From Rhodospirillaceae bacterium (GTDB taxonomy: Bacteria; Pseudomonadota; Alphaproteobacteria; Rhodospirillales; Rhodospirillaceae), in assembly GCA_009693785.1 (NCBI GenBank), contig SHWP01000025.1, positions 1-45,819 of the forward strand: a stretch of 45,819 bases of DNA, in the 5' to 3' direction. This document shows, piece by piece, positions 36,585 through 45,670 of this stretch. Both the position numbers and the translations under genes were made by a program. The stretch's first letter is position 1, and every line of letters starts with the position of its first letter. The notes under the pieces were generated by a model. The model was not told the origin of the DNA and did not search any database. It saw nothing but the letters and a program-made list of their open reading frames with translations.

Positions 36585-38108
36585 ATGGCACCAGCAAAGC
36601 AAATCCGTGCATTCGTCATTGTGGTGAGCAGCGTGCTGGGGCTTTTAAGCATCCCCGCCTTTGGCCAAGCCCCGAGCCTGGGCACCATCCATTTCCCAAC
36701 CTCGGCCAAGCCCGTCGCGCAAGCGCCCTTCGAGACGGGTGTGAAGGCACTCTACAACTTCGAATTCGACCAGGCGCGCGTGGCTTTTCAAGACGCAGGC
36801 AAGGCCGACCCCGATTTCGCCCTGGCCGCCTGGGGCGAGGCCATGAGCCACAATCACCCGCTGTGGGCCGAGCAGAACCGTGAGGCTGGGCTGCAAGCCT
36901 TGGGCCGCATGGGCCCCACCCCGGCGGCGCGCGCTGCTAAGGCCCCCGAGGGGAAAGAGCGCGGGCTGATGCAAGCCATCGACGTGCTCTATGGCGAGGG
37001 CGACAAGCTCGCACGCGACAACGCCTATGCGGCGGCGATGGGAAATTTGTCGAAGCGCTTTCCCGACGATGACGAGATTGCCGTGATGCATGCGTTGTCG
37101 CTGTTGGGCACGGTGCGCCAAGGCGACACGGGCTTCCGCCACCAAATGCAAGCGGGCGCCATTGCCGAACGCGTGCTGCGCGCCAATCCCGACCACCCTG
37201 GGGCCGCGCATGACGTGATTCACTCGTTCGACGACCCCGAGCATGCGCCCTTGTCGCTGTGGGCCGCCCGCGCCTATGCCAAGATCGCCCCCGACGCACC
37301 CCATGCGCTGCACATGCCCTCGCACATCTTCGTGCAGCTCGGCATGTGGGAAGACGTGGTGGCCTCCAACACCAAAGCTTATGCAGCAGCCGATGCCTTG
37401 GCCACGCGCATGAACCTGCCGCGCGGGCGGGAGGATTTTCATGCGCTGTCGTGGCTGATGTACGGGAACTTGCAACTGGGCAAAATCGACGCGGCCAAAG
37501 CCAACCTGCAAACCGCACGCGACATCGCCAAAAAAGACAGTAGCGAGCGTGTGATGGATGGGTTGGCATCCATGGAAGCGCGCTTTGTGGTCGAGACCGA
37601 ACGCTGGCAGGACCTCCCTGCACCGGGCGAGCCCATGGTCGACAGCAAAGCCGAAACCTCGGGCGCGCACATGAACCATGCCTATGACAACAATTCGGCC
37701 GTGCAATTTGCCCTGGGCCTGAGTGCGGCGAAGCTGGGCAAGCTCGCCGACGCACAAAAAGCCGAGGTGGCGTTGAAAGCCGCACGCGATAAATTGGGTG
37801 CTGGTGCATATCGTGGCAAAATCATCGCCGTGATTCAAAACCAAGTGAGCGCTGCCATCGCCATGGCGAAAAAAGACCTGGCTGGCGCGGAAAGTTTGTT
37901 GAAAGAAGCCACGGCCACGGAAGCCAGTTTAGCCGCTCCCTCGGGCCCGCCGGAAATCATGAAGCCATCGTTTGAGAGCTACGGCGAGCTGCTACTCGCC
38001 GCCAACCGCCCTGCCGAGGCGGCCGCGCAATTCCAACAGGCGTTGCTGCGTACGCCCAACCGCGCCAAATCCGTGCAAGGCTTGGCCAAGGCAACGGCGG
38101 GGAAATAA
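36585..38108 (+). CDS. Secreted TPR-repeat protein
   Basis: 507 residues. A signal peptide (VIVVSSVLGLLSIPAFG, cut before QA) and a solenoid of helical repeats follow: FETGVKALYNFEFDQARVAFQDA near 47-70, ALHMPSHIFVQLGMWEDVVASN, SWLMYGNLQLGKIDAAKANL and a C-terminal LAANRPAEAAAQFQQAL block. A strong ribosome binding site (AAAGGAGGTCGGCC) sets the ATG at 36585. TPR proteins scaffold partners; none is evident here. CTTAAG occurs twice upstream (36530, 36549). Confidence 0.88.
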   Translation: MAPAKQIRAFVIVVSSVLGLLSIPAFGQAPSLGTIHFPTSAKPVAQAPFETGVKALYNFEFDQARVAFQDAGKADPDFALAAWGEAMSHNHPLWAEQNREAGLQALGRMGPTPAARAAKAPEGKERGLMQAIDVLYGEGDKLARDNAYAAAMGNLSKRFPDDDEIAVMHALSLLGTVRQGDTGFRHQMQAGAIAERVLRANPDHPGAAHDVIHSFDDPEHAPLSLWAARAYAKIAPDAPHALHMPSHIFVQLGMWEDVVASNTKAYAAADALATRMNLPRGREDFHALSWLMYGNLQLGKIDAAKANLQTARDIAKKDSSERVMDGLASMEARFVVETERWQDLPAPGEPMVDSKAETSGAHMNHAYDNNSAVQFALGLSAAKLGKLADAQKAEVALKAARDKLGAGAYRGKIIAVIQNQVSAAIAMAKKDLAGAESLLKEATATEASLAAPSGPPEIMKPSFESYGELLLAANRPAEAAAQFQQALLRTPNRAKSVQGLAKATAGK

Positions 38109-38149
38109 GCGGAAATTTTCACACTGCTCACTTAGGTTGTGACCCCACC

Positions 38150-38167
38150 TTCCCGCTTCCGCGGGAA
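38150..38167. repeat. REP-like palindrome
   Basis: TTCCCGC and GCGGGAA flank TTCC, followed by TGACA. This is the same kind of small extragenic palindrome that is repeated in many proteobacterial genomes, and it lies between the convergent TPR gene and glmS. Only one copy is in the window; it may also act as a weak terminator. Confidence 0.55.
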
Positions 38168-38180
38168 TGACACTGGGGAG

Positions 38181-40004
38181 CTACTCCACCGTCACGCTTT
38201 TGGCGAGGTTACGCGGCTGGTCCACATCGGTGCCTTTCAGCACGGCGGTGTGATAGGCCAGCAGCTGCACCGGAATGGTGGCCACAATGGGCACCACGAA
38301 GGGGTCGGTCTTGGGTAGCGTGATGGCGTGGGTGGCCAGCTTGCCCGCGCGTTTCACCCCCGCCTCATCGGAAATAAGAATCACCTTGCCGCCGCGCGCC
38401 ACCACTTGCTCGATGTTGGACAATGATTTGTCGAACAGCGCATCGGTGGGCGCGATCACGACAACGGGCGTATGTTCGTCGATCAGCGCGATGGGCCCGT
38501 GTTTCATTTCACCGGCCGCATAGCCCTCGGCGTGAATGTAAGATATTTCTTTCAGCTTGAGCGCGCCTTCCAGCGCGATGGGATATGACGACCCGCGCCC
38601 CAAGTACAAAACATCCCGCGCCTCGACCAAGGTCTTAGCAATCGTTTGAATCGCTGCGTCGGCGTGCAACATGTCGGCCACACGGCTTGGCACCTCGGCC
38701 AAGGCCGATGACAGCCGCGCCTCGATTTTGTGGTCGATGGCTCCCCGCGCCTTGGCCAGCGTAATGGCAAAACACGCCAGCGCCATGAGTTGCGTCGTGA
38801 ACGCCTTGGTGGAGGCCACGCCGATTTCAGGGCCAGCTAAAGTTGGCAACACGGCATGAGATTCGCGCGCAATCGCGCTTTCGGGCACGTTGACCACCGA
38901 GAGAATATGCTGGCCGTGGGCCTTGCAGTATTTCAACGGGGCGATGGTGTCGGCGGTTTCGCCCGACTGCGAAACGAACAACCCGAGGCCGTTTTTGGAC
39001 AACGGCGGTTCACGGTAGCGGAACTCCGAGCCCACGTCGGCTTCCACCGGTACCTTGGCTAGCATCTCTATCCAATATTTCGCGACCAGGCAGGCGTAGT
39101 AGGCCGTACCGCACGCCACCGCCGTGACACGATCAATGGTGCGCAAATCAAACGGCATGTCGGGCAGCGTGATGGAGCGCGCCGCCGGGTTGAACAACGC
39201 GCGTAACGTGTCGCCCAGCACTTGCGGCTGCTCGAAAATTTCTTTCTGCATAAAGTGCGGATAATCGCCCTTGCCGATCAGCGCGCCTGACAATGCGGTT
39301 TTCTTGATAGGCCGCTCGACAACCTTGCCCGACTTGTCGCGAACAACGGCAGAGTCCTTGGTCGCGATCACCCAATCGCCGTCCTCAAGGTACGAGATGC
39401 GATTGGTCATGGGCGCCAGCGCCATGGCATCGGAGCCGATGTACATGGCCTCGGTGCCGTAGCCCACCGCCATGGGCGAGCCCTTACGCGCGCCCACGAT
39501 GATATCGGGACGTGCGGCAATCAGGATGGCCAGCGCGAATGCACCCTCAAGCCGTGACAACGCGGCCTGCAGCGCGTCTTCGGTCTTGGGGGTGGACTTC
39601 AGATATTGGCTAATGAGATGAACGATCACTTCGGTGTCGGTATCGCTCTCGAATTTGTGGCCTTTGGCTTCGAGTTCCGATTTAAGCTCTTGGAAATTCT
39701 CGATGATGCCGTTGTGGACCACGGCCACATGGCCATCGGAATGCGGGTGGGCATTGATCTCGTTGGGTACACCATGCGTGGCCCAGCGCGTATGCGCGAT
39801 GCCGATGCTGCCCGCCAAGGGCTCTTGCGCGATCTTGGCGGCAAGGGCGGCAATTTTGCCCGGCGCGCGGCGGCGGTGGATTTGGCCGTTTACGAGTGTG
39901 GCCACGCCAGCCGAATCATAACCGCGATATTCCAAACGCCGCAGACCATCGACCAATAGGCTCGATGCATTCTCCCGGCCGATGACACCGATAATGCCGC
40001 ACAT
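38181..40004 (-). CDS. glmS: Glutamine--fructose-6-phosphate aminotransferase
   Basis: 607 residues from ATG 40004; the natural N-terminus is Cys2 (MCGIIGVIG), which must be exposed for glutaminase activity, so an upstream frame extension is not real. The GATase-2 domain (RLEYRGYDSAG, GIAHTRWATHG) is joined to two SIS sugar-isomerase domains (SQSGETADT; GRGSSYPIALEG). It makes glucosamine 6-phosphate, the first step to UDP-GlcNAc. It is 4 bases behind glmU on the same strand. No glmS ribozyme was recognised, as expected outside Gram-positives. Confidence 0.97.
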   Translation of the reverse strand: MCGIIGVIGRENASSLLVDGLRRLEYRGYDSAGVATLVNGQIHRRRAPGKIAALAAKIAQEPLAGSIGIAHTRWATHGVPNEINAHPHSDGHVAVVHNGIIENFQELKSELEAKGHKFESDTDTEVIVHLISQYLKSTPKTEDALQAALSRLEGAFALAILIAARPDIIVGARKGSPMAVGYGTEAMYIGSDAMALAPMTNRISYLEDGDWVIATKDSAVVRDKSGKVVERPIKKTALSGALIGKGDYPHFMQKEIFEQPQVLGDTLRALFNPAARSITLPDMPFDLRTIDRVTAVACGTAYYACLVAKYWIEMLAKVPVEADVGSEFRYREPPLSKNGLGLFVSQSGETADTIAPLKYCKAHGQHILSVVNVPESAIARESHAVLPTLAGPEIGVASTKAFTTQLMALACFAITLAKARGAIDHKIEARLSSALAEVPSRVADMLHADAAIQTIAKTLVEARDVLYLGRGSSYPIALEGALKLKEISYIHAEGYAAGEMKHGPIALIDEHTPVVVIAPTDALFDKSLSNIEQVVARGGKVILISDEAGVKRAGKLATHAITLPKTDPFVVPIVATIPVQLLAYHTAVLKGTDVDQPRNLAKSVTVE

Positions 40005-40008
40005 GCTG

Positions 40009-41358
40009 TTATTTCTTCTTCTTATCTTTCTCGGCTTTTTTCTTGGCGCGGTATTTGGCGGCGAAGCCTTCAATGTTTTTCTGCCCGCCCTCGTTCACCG
40101 CCAATGCATTGTCAGGCACGTCCTTGCGCACCACAGCACCAGCACCCGTCATGGCGCCTGCGCCGATTTTCACCGGAGCCACCAGCACCGCGTTGGAACC
40201 AATCGATGCGCCCGGGCCGATGTCGGTGAAGGATTTGTTGAAGCCATCATAATTAGCCGTAATCACGCCTGCCCCGACGTTGGCCCCTGCCCCCACCCGC
40301 GCATCACCGATATAGGTGAGGTGGTTGACCTTGGCGCCTTTTTCGATGGTGGCATTTTTGATTTCGACAAAGTTACCGATGTGCGCATCGGGCCCGATCA
40401 CAGCACCGGGGCGCAGCCGCGCAAATGGTCCAACTATCGCGCCCGCTTCAATGCGTGCGCCTTCAATGTGGCAATAGCCCTTGATGAAGACGTTGTTGGC
40501 CACCGTGACGCCGGGACCAAACATCACATGAGGCCCGACCTCGACATCTTGGCCGAGCTTGGTGTCGTGTGAAAAATAAACTGTCGCGGGATCGCTCAGT
40601 GTCGCCCCGCCTGCCATCACCGCGTGACGCATGTGGGCTTGGAACCGCGCCTCGGCGGCGGCCAAGCCAGCGCGGCTATCGATGCCGATCCATTCGCCTT
40701 CTTCGCCTTGAACCACCCCGCATGCCAGCCCAGCAGCACGCGCATGCTTAACGATGTCGGTGAGGTAATACTCGCCCTTGGCATTATTTTTGTCGACCTT
40801 GGCCAGCAGCGTCCACAACGTCACCGCATCCACAGCGAAGATGCCTGAATTGCATAACCGCACGCGCTTCTCATCAGGTGTGGCGTCTTTCTCCTCAACG
40901 ATGCGCTCAAGTCCTTTGTGGCCAATCAATAGACGGCCCATGCCGGTGGGATCATTGAGCTGAAAGCCCATGACAGCCACGCTGGGGGCATCTGGTCCGT
41001 TGCGCACTGCCATCAGGCGGCGGTAGGCATCGATGGTCAATAAATCAGCCCCATAGGCGATGATAATATCGCCCGCGAAGTCCTTCAGCGCATTCTTGGC
41101 TTGCAACACCGCGTGGCCCGTTCCAAGGCGCTCGGATTGAATGACGGTTTGATGGGGGGCGACGGCTTTGGCCACATCGTCCATGCCTGGGCCAATGACC
41201 ACCACGATGCGCGACACATTCAATTGATGCAGCGTGGCAAGCACATGGCCGACCAGCGGTAAGCCGCCCACGGCGTGCATGACCTTTGGCCGCGCTGACT
41301 TCATGCGCGTGCCAAGCCCGGCGGCAAGAACAATGGCGGCAGTTGGACGCTGGGTCAT
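40009..41358 (-). CDS. glmU: Bifunctional GlmU (GlcN-1-P acetyltransferase / GlcNAc-1-P uridyltransferase)
   Basis: 449 residues from ATG 41358. The N-terminal pyrophosphorylase has LAAGLGTRMKSARPKVMHAVGG. The C-terminal left-handed beta-helix shows hexapeptide repeats (IEAGAIVGPFARLRPGAVIG, then NVGAGVITANYDG). It completes UDP-GlcNAc synthesis. An upstream 26-codon reading-frame extension is dropped because the conserved start is MTQRPTAAIVLAAG. The C-terminal tail is Lys-rich (KAEKDKKKK), and its codons supply the purine-rich stretch before glmS. Confidence 0.97.
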   Translation of the reverse strand: MTQRPTAAIVLAAGLGTRMKSARPKVMHAVGGLPLVGHVLATLHQLNVSRIVVVIGPGMDDVAKAVAPHQTVIQSERLGTGHAVLQAKNALKDFAGDIIIAYGADLLTIDAYRRLMAVRNGPDAPSVAVMGFQLNDPTGMGRLLIGHKGLERIVEEKDATPDEKRVRLCNSGIFAVDAVTLWTLLAKVDKNNAKGEYYLTDIVKHARAAGLACGVVQGEEGEWIGIDSRAGLAAAEARFQAHMRHAVMAGGATLSDPATVYFSHDTKLGQDVEVGPHVMFGPGVTVANNVFIKGYCHIEGARIEAGAIVGPFARLRPGAVIGPDAHIGNFVEIKNATIEKGAKVNHLTYIGDARVGAGANVGAGVITANYDGFNKSFTDIGPGASIGSNAVLVAPVKIGAGAMTGAGAVVRKDVPDNALAVNEGGQKNIEGFAAKYRAKKKAEKDKKKK

Positions 41359-41499
41359 GAAGGGGCGTGGCCAGGGCAGCGAATACGTGCGGACCATGCC
41401 ATGCCGGGGGCGATTGATAAAGAGTCCATCGGCCAAAAAGCCATGGCCTTACAATAGCTTAAGAATAATGCGGCACTGTGGGGCGCGTGCCAGCGTTTC

Positions 41500-41528
41500 T
41501 TGACACCCTGGGGCAGAGCGCTTTAAGA
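41500..41528 (+). promoter_or_regulatory. Candidate promoter for tRNA-Val
   Basis: TTGACA (41500-41505) and TTAAGA (41523-41528) lie 17 bases apart, about 90 bases before the tRNA. A GGCCCGG/CCGGGCC hairpin (41543-41567) lies between the promoter and the tRNA. The rest of the 258-base gap from the glmU start has no gene. Confidence 0.45.
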
Positions 41529-41616
41529 ACCTGCCTCCTTCTGGCCCGGCTTTTTCATGCCCGGGCCGCCTCATCCCCCGGGTGAGCCTTGCATTGGTCT
41601 CTTGAGCCAGGGTCAA

Positions 41617-41691
41617 GGGCGGTTAGCTCAGCGGTAGAGCACACGCTTCACACGCGTGGGGTCACAGGTTCAATCCCTGTACCGCCCACCA
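41617..41691 (+). tRNA. tRNA-Val, anticodon CAC
   Basis: A complete cloverleaf: acceptor stem GGGCGGT/ACCGCCC, D arm GCTC/GAGC, anticodon stem CACGC/GCGTG with loop TTCACAC (anticodon CAC, codon GTG), T arm ACAGG/CCTGT with loop TTCAATC, discriminator A, and an encoded CCA end at 41689-41691. A damaged transposase gene lies 74 bases downstream, which makes this 3' end a possible integration hotspot. Confidence 0.97.
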
Positions 41692-41765
41692 TTATTTCGG
41701 TCGTAACTTCAGCAAGTTAGCTGGCGACCTCGAAAGACCTGTGCCTTCCAAAAACCTCATCCGGC

Positions 41766-42820
41766 TTGAAAGGCGCTAGGATCAAGGCTAAGCCGGAAGG
41801 AGATGGCGCGTATTTCAAAATCCTGCTTTATATTCTGACTTCAGCCTTCAAATCGCAAGGCCGTCTTGCGGCTGAGAACATTGCGCTGCGGCATCAAGTG
41901 CTGGTGCTCAAGCGAAAACATCGCGGTCGGATCAAGCTGAACGGGCTGGGACGGGTGGTATTGACTTGGCTGTACTTGCGGTACCGGCCATTCGCCGCGC
42001 CATCGTGATTGTCAAACCTGAGACGTTGCTGCACTGGCACCGCAGGGGTTTCCGGGCATTCTGGCGCTGGAAGTCTGGTGCCAGGGTGGGGCGACCGCCA
42101 GTTCATCAGGAACTTAAGGGCTTGATTCATCGGATGGCGCACGAGAACCCGTTATGGGGCGCTCCTCGTATTCACGGCGAGTTGCTCAAGCTCGGTTTAG
42201 AGGTAGCTCAATCAACAGTGAGTAAGTATCTGCGCAGGCATTCCCGGCCAAGCGGCCAAACCTGGAAGACGTTTATCGAAAACCACAAGGACGCACTGGC
42301 GGCCGTTGATCTCTTCGTCGTGCCTACGATTGGGTTCAAACTTCTCTATGGCATCGCTATCCTTCACTTGAAGCGCCGGGAGCTGGTCTGGACGAATGCC
42401 ACACTCCACCCGACTGCAGAATGGATCGCTCAACAGCTCACTGAGGCTTTTCCGTGGGAACAGGCACCGAGTTATCTGATCCGAGATCGCGATACGAGTT
42501 ATGGTTCGGTATTCAAACGACGTTTGGAGAGCCTTGGCATTCGCGACCACCCAACGGCGCCACGCTCGCCATGGCAAAACGGTTATGCAGAACGGATCAT
42601 CGGTTCAATCCGCCGAGAGTGCTTGGATCACACTATTATCTTCGGCGAGGCACACTTGCGTCGGACGCTGAGGTCGTATGCCTATTACTACAATCGGGCT
42701 CGGACCCACCTAGCGCTGGCAAAAGACTCACCGATTCATCGACCAGTTCAGCGACGAGGAGAGGTCATGGCGCACCATCATCTCGGCGGACTCCATCACG
42801 AATATGCTCGGATGGCTTAA
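41766..42820 (+). pseudogene. Integrase-core (rve) transposase remnant
   Basis: The N-terminal part (ATG 41766, LAAENIALRHQVLVLKRKHRG) and the rest (VIVKPETLLHWHRRGFRAFW onward) lie in different frames, with the change near 41975-41990. The catalytic D-D-E residues are in AAVDLFVVPT, YLIRDRDTSYG and WQNGYAERIIGSIRREC. The family is a DDE rve transposase; the IS group was not assigned. A one-base deletion best explains the break. Terminal inverted repeats were not found. It starts 74 bases from the tRNA. Confidence 0.8.
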
Positions 42821-43035
42821 ACGGAAGGGACAGGGATGGAAATGATAACTCCTGGGGTGGCACGAGTTCCATCGATTAATGGCGTGACCTCGGTGGTGAA
42901 GGTGAGATGCAAGCTAATAGCCAGAAGCACGTTGCGTCGAACTTTTTTTACGACATCGAAAGCGCCGACAATTTGCGTGGGCTGATTTCCGGCATGCATG
43001 ACCCGCAAAGCCGTTGATACAAAGCGCCAAATGTC

Positions 43036-43065
43036 CAAAAAAGAAAGGGCGTCAAGCGCCCCTTT
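43036..43065 (-). terminator. Terminator of the heme/propeller gene
   Basis: Minus-strand hairpin with AAAGGGGCG and CGCCCTTT arms (one unpaired base), followed by CTTTTTTGG as U-tract. It is about 85 bases past the stop of the gene ending at 43151, with another strong hairpin between. Confidence 0.7.
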
Positions 43066-43089
43066 ATAACTCCATTTCGCATTTCTGAA

Positions 43090-43117
43090 CCCCCGACGTG
43101 ATACGTCACGTCGGGGG
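43090..43117. other. Perfect 12-base-pair hairpin
   Basis: CCCCCGACGTGA (43090-43101) and TCACGTCGGGGG (43106-43117) pair without mismatch around TACG. No T-run follows on either side, so it is not a plain terminator. It lies in the 330-base gap between the transposase remnant and the heme/propeller gene; the rest of that gap has no convincing gene. Confidence 0.75.
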
Positions 43118-43150
43118 AACGTCGGTGCCAACCAAAATAATAGTCGCCGA

Positions 43151-45061
43151 CTAATCGCTAATAGAACTCGCCGGAGCGACGCTATTGTACTTATTGTCTG
43201 TACCTTCACATATCTTTCCAACCACGACCTGTGCAGGTGACTTGGCGAGTGTGCCGCCGGCATTCTTTGCACCGTTAGGAGAGCATTTGATGACACCTGC
43301 AACCTTTGTCGTCGGCCCTTTGTATCTGCTGACACGACCCCAGACGCTGCTGTCGGCATAATAGGCCGCGAAGGTCTTGATGTTGTCTTTATCGGGATAA
43401 AGCACCGCTACGCCCCCGCCGTAACCAGCCGATGATCCGGCATTTCGTGGCGGAAACCATATTGCGCCGTCACGAGTAATGGACATTTTTGGACTGTCGG
43501 TCCGCATTGGCATTGGATAGATCGTGAATTTCTCCGTCGTCGGATTAAAGTTTACCAGGTGATTGTCAGTCGTCGACCAAACACTGTCGGAAGGATCAAC
43601 CTCAGTGTCATAGGGATTCGCGTAAGGAATAGGTATCTTATACATGTTCACTTTACCGGATACCGGATCGAGACGAACAACAGATCCCCCCTTACCACCA
43701 ACTTCGCCATATGTGCCTGACCACACGATGTCCTTAGAATCGACGCCTAGACGCCGCATCATGGTGAGCTTGTCTGTCACAGGGTAGCGCCGGAACGTCT
43801 CTGTCTTCGGATCAAACTTGTTCAGTGAGCTATCCATATATCCAACATACCAGACGTTATCCTGATGATCGACGATAACGCCGTAGGGTCTGTTCTGCGG
43901 GTTTGGGGTCTCATAATATGTGATCGTTTCGGTCTTCCGATTCCAATGCGCCAACTTAGCAGTGGCAAGGAATCCTACCCATAGATCGCCTTTGGAATCA
44001 AAAATTTCGGTCACGCTACGGAGTTTCGGCTGACCTTCAATCTTATATGCGTCTGTAAGGCCATTCTTTGGGTCGAAGTGTGCGAAAGCTCCGCCGCCAC
44101 CCGAATACCAAACCGTACCATCCGCATCGACGGCTATCCCATGGCCACCGCCGACCGGCTGGACAAAGTCATCGCGCGCACCGGTGCGGGGATCTAACCG
44201 CACGATGTACCAAGGGCGACCACGGTCCGTGTAGTAGAGGTTGCCCTCGTAAAAGTCGATTTGTTGAGAGCGTCGCATCGGCGCCTTCGGCGTGTTTGGC
44301 GCCATGTACTCGATGAACATGGCCTTTGCCAATGCTGCCTCGTCCAATGGCGGATCAACTTCCTTCAGCACAAGGCGGGGCTCCGAGTCCAAGCCAAAAT
44401 TCTTGCCAAGATATTCAATCAGAATCTCACGGTCTGGAGGCGGCAGGAGCGCGGCGTCAAACATCGTACCGTTGCCCTTGATATGCCAGGCAGGCTCCTT
44501 GTGCATATAGTCGACAAATAGCGCCCATCCATCCTTGTCGACCATGGGCCGACCAGCCGGCGCGTCTTGGTCTGAGTTGTAAGGAAAAAAATTCACGCCG
44601 TGACAGACAATGCAGGTCCGCTCCAGAACATCTCGACCTGGACCAGACGGGTAGATCTCGTCGTACGGCTCAATCTTGGCAGTTCCGTATGTCATGCCGC
44701 CCACGTAGGTCGGTTCTGTCTTAGATTCCTTCAGCGCAATGTCGGCACGGGCCTGAGCACCGCTTTTCACCTCGACTGTTATGGGCGACCCGGCAAAACC
44801 TTCCTTGCGCAGAGTCACCTCATACTTACCAGGGAAGAGATTCGTTATGCGATATTCGCCGTTGGCGGTATAGACCGAATAACGAACATTCTTCTCCTTG
44901 TTCAAGGCATTCACCATGCCTGCGACGAGTGGTTTTGACGACGTCACTTTACCAGAAAGCTGGCCCATTCCTGGAAGGAGATCGGCCGCAGCCGGCGTCG
45001 CAGCCGCTGCCAACCCTAGTAGACTTACAACACTCGCTAAGGCGCGTTGTGAAAAGGTCAT
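43151..45061 (-). CDS. Exported c-heme / beta-propeller protein with carboxypeptidase-regulatory-like domain
   Basis: 636 residues from ATG 45061; AAAGGAG lies 8 bases upstream, better placed than for the GTG at 45070. After a signal peptide (LLGLAAAATPAAA), residues ~34-112 form a carboxypeptidase-regulatory-like beta domain (GQLSGKVT; NGEYRITNLFPGKYEVTLRKEG). A c-type heme motif C150-I-V-C153-H154 follows. Residues ~250-590 form a beta-propeller with repeats such as NRPYGVIVDHQDNVWYVG, like streptogramin lyase (Vgb) propellers. Electron transfer plus ligand binding in the periplasm is a fair guess; a true lyase role is not shown. The gene pairs with the smaller secreted gene upstream. Confidence 0.85.
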   Translation of the reverse strand: MTFSQRALASVVSLLGLAAAATPAAADLLPGMGQLSGKVTSSKPLVAGMVNALNKEKNVRYSVYTANGEYRITNLFPGKYEVTLRKEGFAGSPITVEVKSGAQARADIALKESKTEPTYVGGMTYGTAKIEPYDEIYPSGPGRDVLERTCIVCHGVNFFPYNSDQDAPAGRPMVDKDGWALFVDYMHKEPAWHIKGNGTMFDAALLPPPDREILIEYLGKNFGLDSEPRLVLKEVDPPLDEAALAKAMFIEYMAPNTPKAPMRRSQQIDFYEGNLYYTDRGRPWYIVRLDPRTGARDDFVQPVGGGHGIAVDADGTVWYSGGGGAFAHFDPKNGLTDAYKIEGQPKLRSVTEIFDSKGDLWVGFLATAKLAHWNRKTETITYYETPNPQNRPYGVIVDHQDNVWYVGYMDSSLNKFDPKTETFRRYPVTDKLTMMRRLGVDSKDIVWSGTYGEVGGKGGSVVRLDPVSGKVNMYKIPIPYANPYDTEVDPSDSVWSTTDNHLVNFNPTTEKFTIYPMPMRTDSPKMSITRDGAIWFPPRNAGSSAGYGGGVAVLYPDKDNIKTFAAYYADSSVWGRVSRYKGPTTKVAGVIKCSPNGAKNAGGTLAKSPAQVVVGKICEGTDNKYNSVAPASSISD

Positions 45062-45108
45062 TGCATTCACTCCTTTAGAGTTGAAGCGGACTAAGATGTG
45101 TATCTGCT

Positions 45109-45591
45109 CTATTCCTTGACCATTACGAAGTTTACTTCGATAGACGCCTTCTGATCTCGCCTGCTGCGATAAAATCGCCGAACTTGCCGGTAGCCTTCTT
45201 TATGCGCGGTAAGAGTCACGGTCTCCGGATCGATGTCCGTGCCGAAGCCAATGATGGTGCGGCCCAGATTTGCCGTGCGATATCGGCCAATCACGTTGGT
45301 GGTGGCGTCGTAGGTGAGGTGCCGCATACCAGACTCCATCTGCAGCGCCAATACCGCGCGGACGATTGCGCCAGCAATATAGTCGCCGCGCTCATCCTTC
45401 ACACTGCCGAAGTAAACCAGTTCCGTTTCGCGAGGCGCACCGTTGTCATCGAAAAATGCGTCGCCATTGGCGTGGGCGGGTGGAGTGGAGAGTGCGTATG
45501 TGAAGAATAGACAAGCGGCGGCCACGCCAACACCGCTATACCTCGCCATGTATAGTTGGCTCGTTAGTCGACCCCTCTGGGGGTTGGTCAC
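45109..45591 (-). CDS. Secreted protein with carboxypeptidase-regulatory-like domain
   Basis: 160 residues. A hydrophobic stretch (GVGVAAACLFFTYALS) ends in PAHA, so it is probably exported. The mature part, VYFGSVKDERGDYIAGAIVRA and then TNVIGRYRTANLG, has the beta-sandwich pattern of the regulatory-like domain also found in its neighbour. GTG 45591 has GAGGGA about 9 bases upstream; ATG 45549 is an alternative that would trim 14 residues. It is 47 bases ahead of the heme/propeller gene and probably co-transcribed with it. Function unknown. Confidence 0.72.
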   Translation of the reverse strand: MTNPQRGRLTSQLYMARYSGVGVAAACLFFTYALSTPPAHANGDAFFDDNGAPRETELVYFGSVKDERGDYIAGAIVRAVLALQMESGMRHLTYDATTNVIGRYRTANLGRTIIGFGTDIDPETVTLTAHKEGYRQVRRFYRSRRDQKASIEVNFVMVKE

Positions 45592-45670
45592 AGCTTAGCG
45601 TCCCTCACCAACTGCGTCCGACATCGTGCGATTTTATCTTCGATCGCACCACGGGATCAATGGTCGAATC

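Noticed and set aside
38109-40100. glmS ribozyme near glmS
   Set aside because: glmS follows glmU by four bases, so there is no leader in which a ribozyme could sit.
42817-43359. 180-codon minus-strand open frame
   Set aside because: It runs through two strong hairpins and overlaps the heme/propeller gene in another frame; the peptide is basic and low in recognisable features.
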